From Acidobacteriota bacterium (lineage in GTDB: Bacteria; Acidobacteriota; UBA890; WLXD01), in the NCBI GenBank assembly GCA_022571615.1, contig JACZXM010000101.1, positions 1 through 8,532 on the forward strand: DNA of 8,532 bases, read 5' to 3'. Every line of letters starts with the position of its first letter. Position 1 is the stretch's first letter. Positions 1 through 6,559 of the stretch are shown in pieces. The notes below the pieces were generated by a model. It worked only from the letters and a program-made list of their open reading frames with translations, ran no database searches and was not told the DNA's origin. The position numbers were made by a program, and so were the translations under genes.

Positions 1-1
1 T

Positions 2-805
2 GCCCTGGAACACTTGCGCCGAGCCGCCGGCGCGGGATGGGAGGAGCTCAATGCCACCTACCTGATCGGTCGGATCCTCTCCGATCGCGGTGACAACGAA
101 CAAGCGGTCGCGGCGCTGGTGCGGAGCCTGGAGCTGGGCCCCGATCAGCTCGACGCGAACTATCGCATGGCGCGGTTGCTGGCGCGCCTGGGTCGGCGAG
201 AGGAAGCTCGCAAGTACAGCCAGGCCTTCAGCCGCCTGCAACAGGAGTTCAATGCCGCCGAGGCAGGTAAGAAACAGAACAAGATCCTGCGCAACGAGCT
301 CGTTGTGGCGCTCGAGAAGGGCGATCCTGAGGAGGCCAACCGCGTTCTGGGCAACATGCTCAAAGCCTCCCCCGACGACCCCGGCACCCTGCTCCGAGCG
401 GCCAAGGTCTGGATCTCGATGGGTGACGATCGGGCAGCCACCGACGCCGTGGTCGCGGCCTTGCAGCTGCAGCCGGACGAGTTCGAGGCCCTCTACCTGC
501 GCGGCGTGCTGCTGGCACGAGAGGGCAACCTGAGCACCGCCGGGAGCGCCCTGGAAGCGTCGCTGAGCTCGAACCCCTTGTTCCCCGACACCTACGCCGT
601 GCTCGGAAACGTGCTGGCTGAGCTCGGCGAGCTCGAGCGGGCGGTTGAAGCCCACCTTGCGGCGATCGAGCTGGACGCGGACAATCCCGCGTATCATCTG
701 AATCTTGCGACCGTTTACTCCAGGCTCGGGCGCGAGGCTCTGAAGGAGCAAGCCCTGGCCCAATACCGTCGGCTCCTGAACCGGCAGGGCACGCACCAGC
801 AATGA
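2..805 (+). CDS. TPR-repeat protein, 3' part (5' end outside window)
   Basis: This is the C-terminal 267 residues of a tetratricopeptide-repeat protein. The frame is open to the left edge (the first codons read A-L-E-H), so the TTG at 14 is very unlikely to be the start. At least five degenerate 34-residue helix-turn-helix repeats can be read, with the usual small and aromatic positions. Examples are NATYLIGRILSDRGDNEQAV near the start, then DANYRMARLLARLG, EALYLRGVLLAREGN, DTYAVLGNVLAELGELERAV and PAYHLNLATVYSRLG near the end. TPR arrays are protein-protein interaction scaffolds; no catalytic motif is visible here. The stop codon overlaps the next gene's ATG (ATGA at 802-805), which implies translational coupling with the GWxTD-domain gene. 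The partner and cellular role cannot be told from this fragment. Confidence 0.88.
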   Translation, partial: ALEHLRRAAGAGWEELNATYLIGRILSDRGDNEQAVAALVRSLELGPDQLDANYRMARLLARLGRREEARKYSQAFSRLQQEFNAAEAGKKQNKILRNELVVALEKGDPEEANRVLGNMLKASPDDPGTLLRAAKVWISMGDDRAATDAVVAALQLQPDEFEALYLRGVLLAREGNLSTAGSALEASLSSNPLFPDTYAVLGNVLAELGELERAVEAHLAAIELDADNPAYHLNLATVYSRLGREALKEQALAQYRRLLNRQGTHQQ

Positions 806-2529
806 ATCTCGTCTTCGTTCGAACGCAGCGTCGCGCCATGCAGCCCCCTGGCCTCGACCTCCCCCACAACGGCCGGCGCTGGCTACGGCACCTGGCAACA
901 TGGGTGCTGTGTGCACACCTGGGCTGGACCGGCGGGCTCGCGATCGGGAGCCAAGAGCAAGCGAAGCAGGAGCCATTCGAGGCCACGCTCTCGGCAGCGG
1001 CCACCTGGAATCCGACACCAGAGGAGCTCGACGAGGCCCTCGACAAGTGGGTTCGCCAGTTCGTCACCTACATCATCACCGATGAGGAGCGCTCGATTTT
1101 CGAGGCCCTGCCGACTGCCGTACAGAAGCTCGCGTTCACCGAGCGATTCTGGGACATTCGCGATCCAACGCCGGGCACACTGCACAACGAGTACCGTCAG
1201 GAGCACTTCGAGCGCTGGGTGATAGCGGTGCGGCGATTCAGCGCCGGCAAGCCGGGCTGGTCGACCGACCGTGGCCGTGTCTTCATCATCATGGGAGCGC
1301 CCAACAACCTGCAACGCAATCCGACCGGCCGCGGCCCTAACGAGCGGGCGTCGGAGGTATGGACCTACAACCTTCCCGTCAATCCGCTGCTCCCGGGCGT
1401 GCTGGACCTCAACTTCGTCGATTTCAAGGGCACCGGGGACTACGAGTTGGTCAGCGATCTGGACGCGGCGGCCTCCATCGTTTCCAAACAGTTCGGCTAT
1501 GTTGAGTCGCCTCTGGATGTGTACGCATTGCGCCGCCACGCCAGCCAGATCTACGACGAGAACTTCTTGATCTATCGTTTCACCGATCCGACCGTGGTGG
1601 CGCAAGATTTCCTACAGTTCCAATCCAACTTGCGTGAGATTCTCCGCATCCCCGAGATCCACAAGGAACGCCTCGAGGGGCTGCGCCGGGGCAATGTGGA
1701 GACCGGCGTGGTCTTCGATGCCTTCCCGATCAGCCGGGCGGTGGAGTTCTACGGTGGAATCGCGGGCAGTACCGCCGTTCAGATCACGCTGGCGCTCGAG
1801 TACAACGAGCTGACAGCGGCTGAGGTGGGATTCAACAGTCACTTTTCGACCGACACCTACGTCGCGCTGGAGCGCGATGGCGAGGTCGTCGTGCAGGATG
1901 AGAAGCGGCTCAATTTCACCTTGACCGGCGATGAGCTCGAGCAACTCGGCGGCACGCAGATCCTGCACACCTTCCAGCTGCTCGCGCCGCCTGGTGAGTA
2001 CGATCTCGTGGTCATGGCGCGCGACAACACCTCCGATCGCCTCGGCCGCCGGGTCGAGTCGGTCACCGTGCCGGACTTCACGATCCCGGGACTGAGGCTC
2101 TCGAGCCTGACGCTGGCCAGCCATCTCGAACCGGTTAATATGCGCGCCAACGAGACCCCACGCGATTTCCAGATCGGCGACATGCGCGTCGTTCCCAACG
2201 TCAGCCGAACCTACTATCAGGATCAGTCGCTACTGCTGTATGTGCAGGCCTACGGGTTGGCGCTCGATCCTCAGGCCAACACCAACCGGGTCACGCTGCG
2301 CGGGGAGATCCGTCGCAACGGCGAGGCCTTCCGCCAGATTCCGGCACAGTATCCGGCTCCGGCACCCATGACACGGCAGTCCTTTTCGCTCGGCATGCCG
2401 CTTGCCGGGTATCGTCCGGGCGTTTACGAGGTCGTGCTGGTGCTCGAGGACGAACTGGCTGGAGAGCGCGTCGAGGTGTCGACCGACTTCGCTGTGCTGC
2501 CCCCTGCACGCCCCGCAGGAGGGCGCTGA
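802..2529 (+). CDS. GWxTD-domain protein, probably exported
   Basis: This is a 575-aa protein with the diagnostic GWxTD motif (G152-W-S-T-D156) followed by [12 protein letters not shown], as in the GWxTD domain family. Just upstream is the family's other hallmark, [16 protein letters not shown] at 117-131 and then EHFERW. The family is widespread in Acidobacteriota and some other phyla, and its biochemical function is not established. Near the N-terminus an Arg-rich stretch (GRRWLRH, 24-30) precedes a hydrophobic run ([19 protein letters not shown], 31-49), which looks like a signal peptide. The C-terminal half (from about residue 290) is rich in beta-type sequence with several 'PPGEYDLVV' and '[13 protein letters not shown]' strands, typical of periplasmic or surface beta-sandwich folds. 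The 802 start is chosen because it overlaps the upstream stop codon; an internal ATG at 838 would still keep the signal segment. The deoC-type gene begins 4 bp after the stop. Confidence 0.88.
   Translation: MNLVFVRTQRRAMQPPGLDLPHNGRRWLRHLATWVLCAHLGWTGGLAIGSQEQAKQEPFEATLSAAATWNPTPEELDEALDKWVRQFVTYIITDEERSIFEALPTAVQKLAFTERFWDIRDPTPGTLHNEYRQEHFERWVIAVRRFSAGKPGWSTDRGRVFIIMGAPNNLQRNPTGRGPNERASEVWTYNLPVNPLLPGVLDLNFVDFKGTGDYELVSDLDAAASIVSKQFGYVESPLDVYALRRHASQIYDENFLIYRFTDPTVVAQDFLQFQSNLREILRIPEIHKERLEGLRRGNVETGVVFDAFPISRAVEFYGGIAGSTAVQITLALEYNELTAAEVGFNSHFSTDTYVALERDGEVVVQDEKRLNFTLTGDELEQLGGTQILHTFQLLAPPGEYDLVVMARDNTSDRLGRRVESVTVPDFTIPGLRLSSLTLASHLEPVNMRANETPRDFQIGDMRVVPNVSRTYYQDQSLLLYVQAYGLALDPQANTNRVTLRGEIRRNGEAFRQIPAQYPAPAPMTRQSFSLGMPLAGYRPGVYEVVLVLEDELAGERVEVSTDFAVLPPARPAGGR
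2517..2522 (+). promoter_or_regulatory. Ribosome binding site for deoC
   Basis: AGGAGG lies inside the last codons of the GWxTD gene, 11 nt before the ATG at 2534. It supports that start over the in-frame ATG at 2402, which would overlap the upstream gene by 128 bp. Confidence 0.5.
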
Positions 2530-2533
2530 GGCC

Positions 2534-3634
2534 ATGCCGACGCTCAGCGCCGACGAGCTTCGGCAGCTCGTCTGCAAGGCGGTCGAGCAGATCCACAACG
2601 ACGGCCAACGGCCGCTGGCACCGGCGTCAGCCGCCGGCTCCAGCAGGGTCGTGATCACCGAGCACGAGATCGAGGCAGCCGCGGGCGGCAAGTTGTCCGT
2701 CCCGCCCGACGCGCTGGTAACGCCGGCGGCGCGAGATCGCGCCCGTGAGCTCGGCGTGAGACTGGTCGATGGCCCGGTACCGCACCCCTCTCTTTCCCCC
2801 GACCAACAGGGTCTGGCGGACCGACTGGCGGCGCGGTTGCTGGCGGATCTCTCGGGCACCGAGATCCAGGAGCTTGCCTTCTGGTGCTGGAACGAGGGCA
2901 GTTGTACGGATCCCGGCAGCGTCGAGCGCATCGTGCGCGCCGGCGCGGACCGCGTTGGCCTGCCGTCCTGCGCACCGCCGCTCGACGACGCCATCGCGCC
3001 GCTAATCGACCACACTCTGCTCAAGCCCGAGGCCACCGAACAGCAGATTCGTCAGCTATGCGTCGAAGCCCGAGAGTACGGCTTCGCAAGCGTCTGCGTG
3101 AACCCCTACTACGTTCCGCTGGTCGCCGACCTGTTGCAGGATAGCCAAGTTCGCACCTGTACCGTGGTCGGCTTTCCGCTCGGCGCCAGCATGCCCGAAA
3201 TCAAGGCGGAGGAAGCCCGCCGCGCCGTCGAGCAGGGCGCCACGGAGGTCGATATGGTGATCAACATCGGAGCGCTCAAGTCGAAGCGCCATGACTGGGT
3301 GCTATGGGACATCCGTCAGGTCGTGCAGGCCGCTCACCCGAAAGCTCTGGTCAAGGTGATCCTGGAGACAGCGTTGCTCGAGCAGGAGGAGATCGTGCGT
3401 GCATGCACGCTCGCGCGGGACGCGGGGGCCGAGTTCGTCAAGACTTCCACCGGGTTCGGTCCGGGCGGGGCCACGGCCAAGGATGTGCAATTGATGCGCC
3501 GCACAGTGGGTCGCGAGATGGGAGTCAAGGCGTCGGGCGGCATCGGCTCGCGCCAGACCGCGGCCGAGATGATCGTGGCCGGGGCCACTCGCCTCGGCGC
3601 CAGCGCCGGGGTACGGATCGTCCGCGGCGAATGA
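2534..3634 (+). CDS. deoC: Deoxyribose-phosphate aldolase with ~155-aa N-terminal extension
   Basis: This is a class I aldolase that interconverts 2-deoxyribose-5-phosphate with glyceraldehyde-3-phosphate and acetaldehyde in deoxynucleoside catabolism (cytoplasmic). The barrel begins at L157 ([12 protein letters not shown]). All three catalytic positions known from E. coli DERA are present: D240 in EVDMVIN, the Schiff-base lysine K303 in [12 protein letters not shown] and K332 in [17 protein letters not shown] and [10 protein letters not shown] are also typical. The protein is 366 aa against about 220-260 for ordinary DeoC, the excess being N-terminal. Residues 40-78 read [13 protein letters not shown], then [18 protein letters not shown], then RELGVRLV, which resembles the N-terminal segments of EutQ and EutT. 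Residues 90-155 are helical-looking with a WCWNEGSC stretch. The ATG at 2534 is chosen because it starts 4 bp after the upstream stop; the earlier in-frame ATG at 2402 is rejected. The gene is the third in an apparent plus-strand operon. Confidence 0.93.
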   Translation: MPTLSADELRQLVCKAVEQIHNDGQRPLAPASAAGSSRVVITEHEIEAAAGGKLSVPPDALVTPAARDRARELGVRLVDGPVPHPSLSPDQQGLADRLAARLLADLSGTEIQELAFWCWNEGSCTDPGSVERIVRAGADRVGLPSCAPPLDDAIAPLIDHTLLKPEATEQQIRQLCVEAREYGFASVCVNPYYVPLVADLLQDSQVRTCTVVGFPLGASMPEIKAEEARRAVEQGATEVDMVINIGALKSKRHDWVLWDIRQVVQAAHPKALVKVILETALLEQEEIVRACTLARDAGAEFVKTSTGFGPGGATAKDVQLMRRTVGREMGVKASGGIGSRQTAAEMIVAGATRLGASAGVRIVRGE

Positions 3635-3701
3635 GGTGCGAGCGCGACGCCGACAGCAGCCGCTCCCGGCGCGACCGTAGTTCTTGATAGGAATACTTAC
3701 C

Positions 3702-3707
3702 AAGGAG
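3702..3707 (+). promoter_or_regulatory. Ribosome binding site for the YggX-like gene
   Basis: AAGGAG stands 6 nt before the ATG at 3714. It decides the start, since the in-frame TTG at 3684 has no such site. It lies in a short pocket (about 3679-3703) that is noticeably AT-richer than its surroundings and may hold a promoter, though no convincing -35/-10 pair was found. Confidence 0.65.
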
Positions 3708-3713
3708 CCGTCA

Positions 3714-4067
3714 ATGAGTCAGGACGTGAAATGCCATCCGAGCTGTCCGCTTCGATCCGACCGCATCGAGACCTCCGGATCGGCGCCTGAGAGCGAGCAC
3801 GGTCCACCGATCGGTGGTGTGGTGCCGTTCCGGAGCCCGCTGCGCGAGGAGGTGCTCGAGAAGATCTGCGATCACTGCTGGCAGGAGTGGCTGCGAATGC
3901 AGATCAAGGTCATCAACGAGTTCGCCCTCAACCTGGGGGATCCCCGCAGCCACGACATCATCGAAGCCCACGCGCGCGATTTTCTGGGCTTCTCCGAAAC
4001 CCCCACCACCGATTTCAGCACCCTTGGCGAAACACCGCCACCTGGATCTGAGACCACCACGCATTGA
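3714..4067 (+). CDS. Fe(II)-trafficking (YggX-like) protein, divergent, four Cys
   Basis: This is a 117-aa protein whose residues 42-93 align by eye with the conserved C-terminal two thirds of YggX, the small protein that protects Fe-S enzymes from oxidative damage and is proposed to move ferrous iron. Diagnostic stretches are CWQEWLRMQIKVINEFALNL (55-74; family pattern AWxxWxxxQxxLINExxLN) followed by DPRS and then a helix ending DFLGF. YggX has a cysteine at position 7, and so does this protein (DVKC7). The differences are marked. About 17 extra residues separate C7 from the conserved tryptophan (W56 here, W39 in E. coli), the usual PGELGxRI stretch is replaced by PLREEVLEKI, and there are three further cysteines (C11, C52, C55). 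The tail after residue 94 is Thr/Pro-rich and probably disordered. Assignment to the family is fairly secure; conserved function is not. Confidence 0.78.
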   Translation: MSQDVKCHPSCPLRSDRIETSGSAPESEHGPPIGGVVPFRSPLREEVLEKICDHCWQEWLRMQIKVINEFALNLGDPRSHDIIEAHARDFLGFSETPTTDFSTLGETPPPGSETTTH

Positions 4068-4120
4068 GCACTCCACTTCAGAGTTACTGTGATGTTCGCG
4101 GCCAGGAGTTGCGGGTGAGA
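4068..4120. other. Short convergent intergenic gap
   Basis: This 53-bp gap separates the 3' ends of the YggX-like gene (plus) and the mocA-type gene (minus). I see no hairpin with a T-tract on either strand, so no intrinsic terminator can be called. Confidence 0.5.
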
Positions 4121-4759
4121 TCACGCCGGGTCTGTCGGCGCCGGCACCGAGTCAGGGTTGTCGCCCTGCATTCGAAGATGGTCCGCCGGCGTGTCCGCAT
4201 CATGCAGGATCCACGGATCGTCGACCTGTACCTCGAGCACATCCGAACGGTGCGCCTCCACCACGACGCGGGCACCGCGGTCCGAGGGCGCAGCCAATAG
4301 GTCCCCCCAAGTCGACCGGGCGAAGATCACCGGGTGCCCGCGTCGCCCACCGTGGACCGGCACCAGGAGCGGCGCACCCGTTGCAGCGAAGGCCGCGGCC
4401 AGGGCCCGTACGGTGCCGCCTCTGAACCGCGGGGAATCGACCAGGCAAAGCAGTAGGCCGCCGACCTGGGGACGCGCTGACAACTCTCTTACGGCCAGCT
4501 GCAGGCTGGAGAGCATTCCCGCCTGCCAATCCGCGTTCACCAGCACCGTCGCTGTCCCCAGATTCGTTTTCCGGCGGACGGTGTCGGCCTCGTGGCCCAG
4601 CACGACCACCAACGGATCGATCCTGGTGCTCTGGAGGGTCTCGACGATGGCCTCGAGGTAGGTTCGGGCACCCAGCACCAGAAGCGGTTTCGGTGAACCC
4701 ATCCGAGTCGACCCGCCCGCGGCGAGCACCACCCCAGCCAGCCGCCGGCCCGCTGCCAT
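4121..4759 (-). CDS. MocA-type molybdenum cofactor nucleotidyltransferase
   Basis: This 212-aa protein of the MobA-like NTP-transferase fold is most like MocA, which transfers CMP to molybdopterin to give the dinucleotide cofactor used by xanthine dehydrogenase and aerobic CO dehydrogenase-type enzymes. The N-terminal nucleotide-binding signature is intact (GVVLAAGGSTRMG at 9-21, then PKPLL at 23-27). VVVLGHEAD (51-59) and NADWQAGMLSSL (75-86) are family-typical, as are GHPVIF (141-146) and the C-terminal DADTPADH (187-194). The metal-site Asp motif usually written DxP reads VDSP (107-110), with D108 kept. Cytidylyl and guanylyl donor specificity cannot be separated with certainty; the xdhC neighbour favours the MocA role. 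The ATG follows the xdhC stop with no gap (TGAATG), so translation is probably coupled. Residues after about 200 look like an unstructured tail. Confidence 0.85.
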   Translation of the reverse strand: MAAGRRLAGVVLAAGGSTRMGSPKPLLVLGARTYLEAIVETLQSTRIDPLVVVLGHEADTVRRKTNLGTATVLVNADWQAGMLSSLQLAVRELSARPQVGGLLLCLVDSPRFRGGTVRALAAAFAATGAPLLVPVHGGRRGHPVIFARSTWGDLLAAPSDRGARVVVEAHRSDVLEVQVDDPWILHDADTPADHLRMQGDNPDSVPAPTDPA

Positions 4760-5863
4760 TCAGCTTGTTCGGCGCCGACGAGGACTCGCCTGCAGCACCG
4801 GTTCCGAGCCTCGGCGCACGGCAACCATCTCACCGACCACCGCTATGGCGATCTCCTCGGGCGTGTCGGCTCCGATCGGGAAGCCCATCGGGGACCGCAG
4901 GCGCGCCAGTTGCGCGGCCGGAACGCCCTCGTCGGTCAACGTGCGCTCGAAGAGGATGCGCTTGCGCTTGCTGCCGATCATTCCCAGATACGACGAGGGG
5001 TGCGGCAACAGCTGCCGCAAGACGGTCAAGTCGTGATCGTGTCCGCGGGTCACGATCACGAAGTACGGATCCGCTCCCACCTCGACGCTCTCGAGAGCGG
5101 CATCGAAGTCGATCTGCTCGATGACGTCGGCAAAGGGCATTCGATCCGGGGATAAGAAATGAGCTCGATCATCCAGCATCAGCACTCGGAACCCCGCCAC
5201 CGACGCCAACCGCCCGATGGCCTGCCCACAGTGCCCCGCGCCAAAGATCACCGCGCTCGGACGCGGCACCAGCGGCTCCGCCAGGTAACGCTCGCCACAG
5301 CTGCCGGCGCTCATCTCGACGATCCTCGGTTCGCCCTTGGCAAGAACCTCCAGACAGCGGCCGATAAAATCGCCCACCACGCTGCCCGCCGGCGCAACGA
5401 GCACATCCCCTCCCGAGTTCACGAGCACGTGGTCGGGGGCCTGGCTGTCGGCGACACGGTCCGCAGACGGCAGGCGCGAGGCCAGTACCTGCGAACGGCG
5501 GGCGATCGCATCCCGGTGCAGGCGCTCGAACAGACGCACCGTCGATGGCTCCGGCAGCAGCGCCGCCGTCAGGATCGAGACCGAACCGCCGCAGATGTGG
5601 CCCTGTAGGCCCTCCTCGATCTCGGTGAGATTGAAGGTGTCCACGTGGGCGCCGCCGTCGCGCAGCAGCTCCTGAGCCCGGGCATAGACCTCGGCTTCGA
5701 GACACCCGCCGCCGATCGTTCCTAGCGCCGAGCCGTCCTGTCGCACGACGAACCGGGCCCGCCGTCCCATCGGCAACGATCCGTGCCGTTGCACGATCGT
5801 ACTGATCGCAATCCGCTCACCGCCCCTGAGAGCCTCGTCGATCTGGCGAATCAGCTCGTCCAT
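4760..5863 (-). CDS. XdhC/CoxI family molybdoenzyme maturation factor
   Basis: This 367-aa protein belongs to the XdhC/CoxI family. Its members bind molybdenum cofactor and help sulfurate and insert it into xanthine dehydrogenase- and CO dehydrogenase-type hydroxylases in the cytoplasm. The N-terminal XdhC/CoxI domain carries GTIGGGCLEAEV (48-59, C54) and GHICGGSVSI (88-97, C91), both at family-conserved cysteine positions. After a variable middle, the C-terminal Rossmann domain starts with AVIFGAGHCGQAIGRLASVA (204-223). It continues with VTRGHDHDL (271-279), YLGMIGSKRKR (292-302) and the signature SPMGFPIGADTPEEIAIAVV (324-343). The length matches two-domain family members. An AAGGA ribosome binding site lies 7 nt before the ATG. 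The gene lies first in a two-gene minus-strand unit with the mocA-type gene; the target enzyme is not in the window. Confidence 0.93.
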   Translation of the reverse strand: MDELIRQIDEALRGGERIAISTIVQRHGSLPMGRRARFVVRQDGSALGTIGGGCLEAEVYARAQELLRDGGAHVDTFNLTEIEEGLQGHICGGSVSILTAALLPEPSTVRLFERLHRDAIARRSQVLASRLPSADRVADSQAPDHVLVNSGGDVLVAPAGSVVGDFIGRCLEVLAKGEPRIVEMSAGSCGERYLAEPLVPRPSAVIFGAGHCGQAIGRLASVAGFRVLMLDDRAHFLSPDRMPFADVIEQIDFDAALESVEVGADPYFVIVTRGHDHDLTVLRQLLPHPSSYLGMIGSKRKRILFERTLTDEGVPAAQLARLRSPMGFPIGADTPEEIAIAVVGEMVAVRRGSEPVLQASPRRRRTS

Positions 5864-5870
5864 GGGAAAG

Positions 5871-5875
5871 TCCTT
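5871..5875 (-). promoter_or_regulatory. Ribosome binding site for xdhC
   Basis: On the minus strand AAGGA stands 7 nt before the xdhC ATG at 5863. It lies between the stop codon of the ccdA-like remnant frame (5891-5893) and xdhC. Confidence 0.6.
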
Positions 5876-5890
5876 CGCCCTGCACCGACG

Positions 5891-5995
5891 CTAGCAGCCG
5901 GTGGCAGAAATGGCGTGGGCTGCTCGCACGCAGGGGGACAGAAGCGACACCACGCCCGCCGCAAACGCCGTCATCAATGAGACTTGCCCCATCAT
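5891..5995 (-). pseudogene. Truncated ccdA-like 5' remnant (34 codons)
   Basis: A minus-strand frame starting at the paired ATG codons at 5995 and 5992 reads MMGQVSLMTAFAAGVV, then SLLSPCV. It then breaks into unrelated RAAHAISATGC and stops at TAG. The first 23 residues match the N-terminus of CcdA/DsbD-type membrane thiol-disulfide transporters, where a first helix of the form SLxTAFxAGxxSFLSPCVLPL carries the first redox cysteine. The match ends exactly after the Cys-Val, where LPLVP would be expected. None of the three frames downstream resumes CcdA-like sequence, so this is a deletion or rearrangement product rather than a single frameshift. It lies 27 bp upstream of the xdhC ATG and could still be translated as a short leader peptide. 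The family call rests on my recall of the motif and was not searched. Confidence 0.6.
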
Positions 5996-6003
5996 GGCTG
6001 CGC

Positions 6004-6012
6004 AGTGTAGCA
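6004..6012 (-). promoter_or_regulatory. Extended -10 promoter element for the xdhC unit
   Basis: The minus strand reads TGCTACACT, an extended -10 (TG-N-TACACT, 4 of 6 to TATAAT). No good -35 lies 17 bp upstream (GTCGTG). Only 8 nt separate the -10 from the ATG at 5995, so initiation at normal distance would give a leaderless or nearly leaderless transcript for the ccdA-like remnant, with xdhC following. Confidence 0.4.
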
Positions 6013-6049
6013 CGGTGCCACAGCCTCACGACACAGGGCTGCGCAACGC

Positions 6050-6079
6050 TTGACCCCCCGTCAAAGGCGGCCATAGTAT
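6050..6079 (+). promoter_or_regulatory. Candidate promoter for the orphan gene at 6133
   Basis: TTGACC (6050-6055) and TAGTAT (6074-6079) are separated by 18 bp, giving a plausible sigma-70-type -35/-10 pair about 54 bp upstream of the ATG at 6133. The -35 hexamer lies inside the perfect inverted repeat TTGAC-CCCCC-GTCAA (6050-6064), which could be an operator overlapping the promoter. Confidence 0.35.
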
Positions 6080-6132
6080 GGCACCGTACAGCCAACTGGA
6101 AGCAGACTGTGGCACCTTGAGGGCGGACGCAT

Positions 6133-6537
6133 ATGAGCGGCCCATATCAACGCGCACGCGGCGGGGTTCTGGAAGAGCTCACCCTGCCCGAGCTGGTCGA
6201 TATCTGGGTTGAGCGTGAAATCGACAAGCGGCTCAAAGAGGTCGACTTCTTTCACGCCGACATCATCGACGGCGCACTGGGCCTGTGCCGCTTGCAGGTG
6301 ATGCCACTGCGCGGCGGCGTGCATGAAAATCCTCGCAGCGTCGAGGTGCTGGTCGAGGTTCACGACCGGATCCAGCGACGCAGCACCATCGGCGCCTGGC
6401 TGGAGCGCAAGCGAAGCGGCGACGACCTGGATGCGTTCCGCCGGGCCTATGACAAGGCCATGGCCCACGCGATCATCCAGCTGCTGCCGGCCTCCACCTG
6501 GCGGCCCTGGCTCCGGTCGGCGTCCAGAGCCGTCTGA
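6133..6537 (+). CDS. Hypothetical protein, 134 aa
   Basis: I do not recognise this protein. It is soluble-looking, with no signal peptide or membrane helix, and strongly charged. A helical N-terminal region (EELTLPELVDIWVEREIDKR, ending LKEVDFFHADIIDGALG) precedes a strand-like stretch (CRLQVMPLRGG). SVEVLVEVHDRIQRRSTIG follows, then a final helical part (DDLDAFRRAYDKAMAHAIIQ). A tryptophan- and arginine-containing tail (STWRPWLRSASR) ends it. Residue choice (Leu/Glu/Arg-rich heptad-like helices, sensible hydrophobic spacing) and codon use look like a real protein, and the opposite-strand frame here looks like a shadow. A weak GAGGG Shine-Dalgarno precedes the ATG. It stands alone, divergent from the xdhC unit and convergent with the tRNA-Leu gene, so context gives no functional hint. 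Confidence 0.7.
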   Translation: MSGPYQRARGGVLEELTLPELVDIWVEREIDKRLKEVDFFHADIIDGALGLCRLQVMPLRGGVHENPRSVEVLVEVHDRIQRRSTIGAWLERKRSGDDLDAFRRAYDKAMAHAIIQLLPASTWRPWLRSASRAV

Positions 6538-6559
6538 CCCTGGCAGGACGTGGTGAAAG

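Noticed and set aside
14..805. TTG at 14 as the true start of the TPR gene
   Set aside because: The frame is open to the window edge and the preceding codons continue TPR-like sequence, so this is an internal codon of a truncated gene.
883..1605. Long minus-strand frame (240 aa) inside the GWxTD gene
   Set aside because: It is antisense to a gene with clear family motifs; long antisense frames are expected in GC-rich DNA.
2402..2533. Longer deoC start at the in-frame ATG at 2402
   Set aside because: It would overlap the GWxTD gene by 128 bp, and the added residues look like translation of that gene in another frame. The ATG at 2534 sits 4 bp after the upstream stop with AGGAGG before it.
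6059..6064. Minus-strand TTGACG as -35 of an xdhC promoter
   Set aside because: No -10-like hexamer lies 16-18 bp downstream. The TACACT element is too far away (49 bp).
5817..6095. Minus-strand 92-aa frame across the xdhC upstream region
   Set aside because: It runs through the xdhC start in another frame, lacks any family motif and is Cys/His/Arg-rich like shadow translation. The ccdA-like frame in the same stretch is the meaningful one.
6061..6468. Minus-strand 135-aa frame opposite the orphan gene
   Set aside because: Its residue pattern is less protein-like than the plus-strand frame, with scattered Cys/His/Pro. The plus-strand gene also has a candidate promoter and a weak ribosome binding site.
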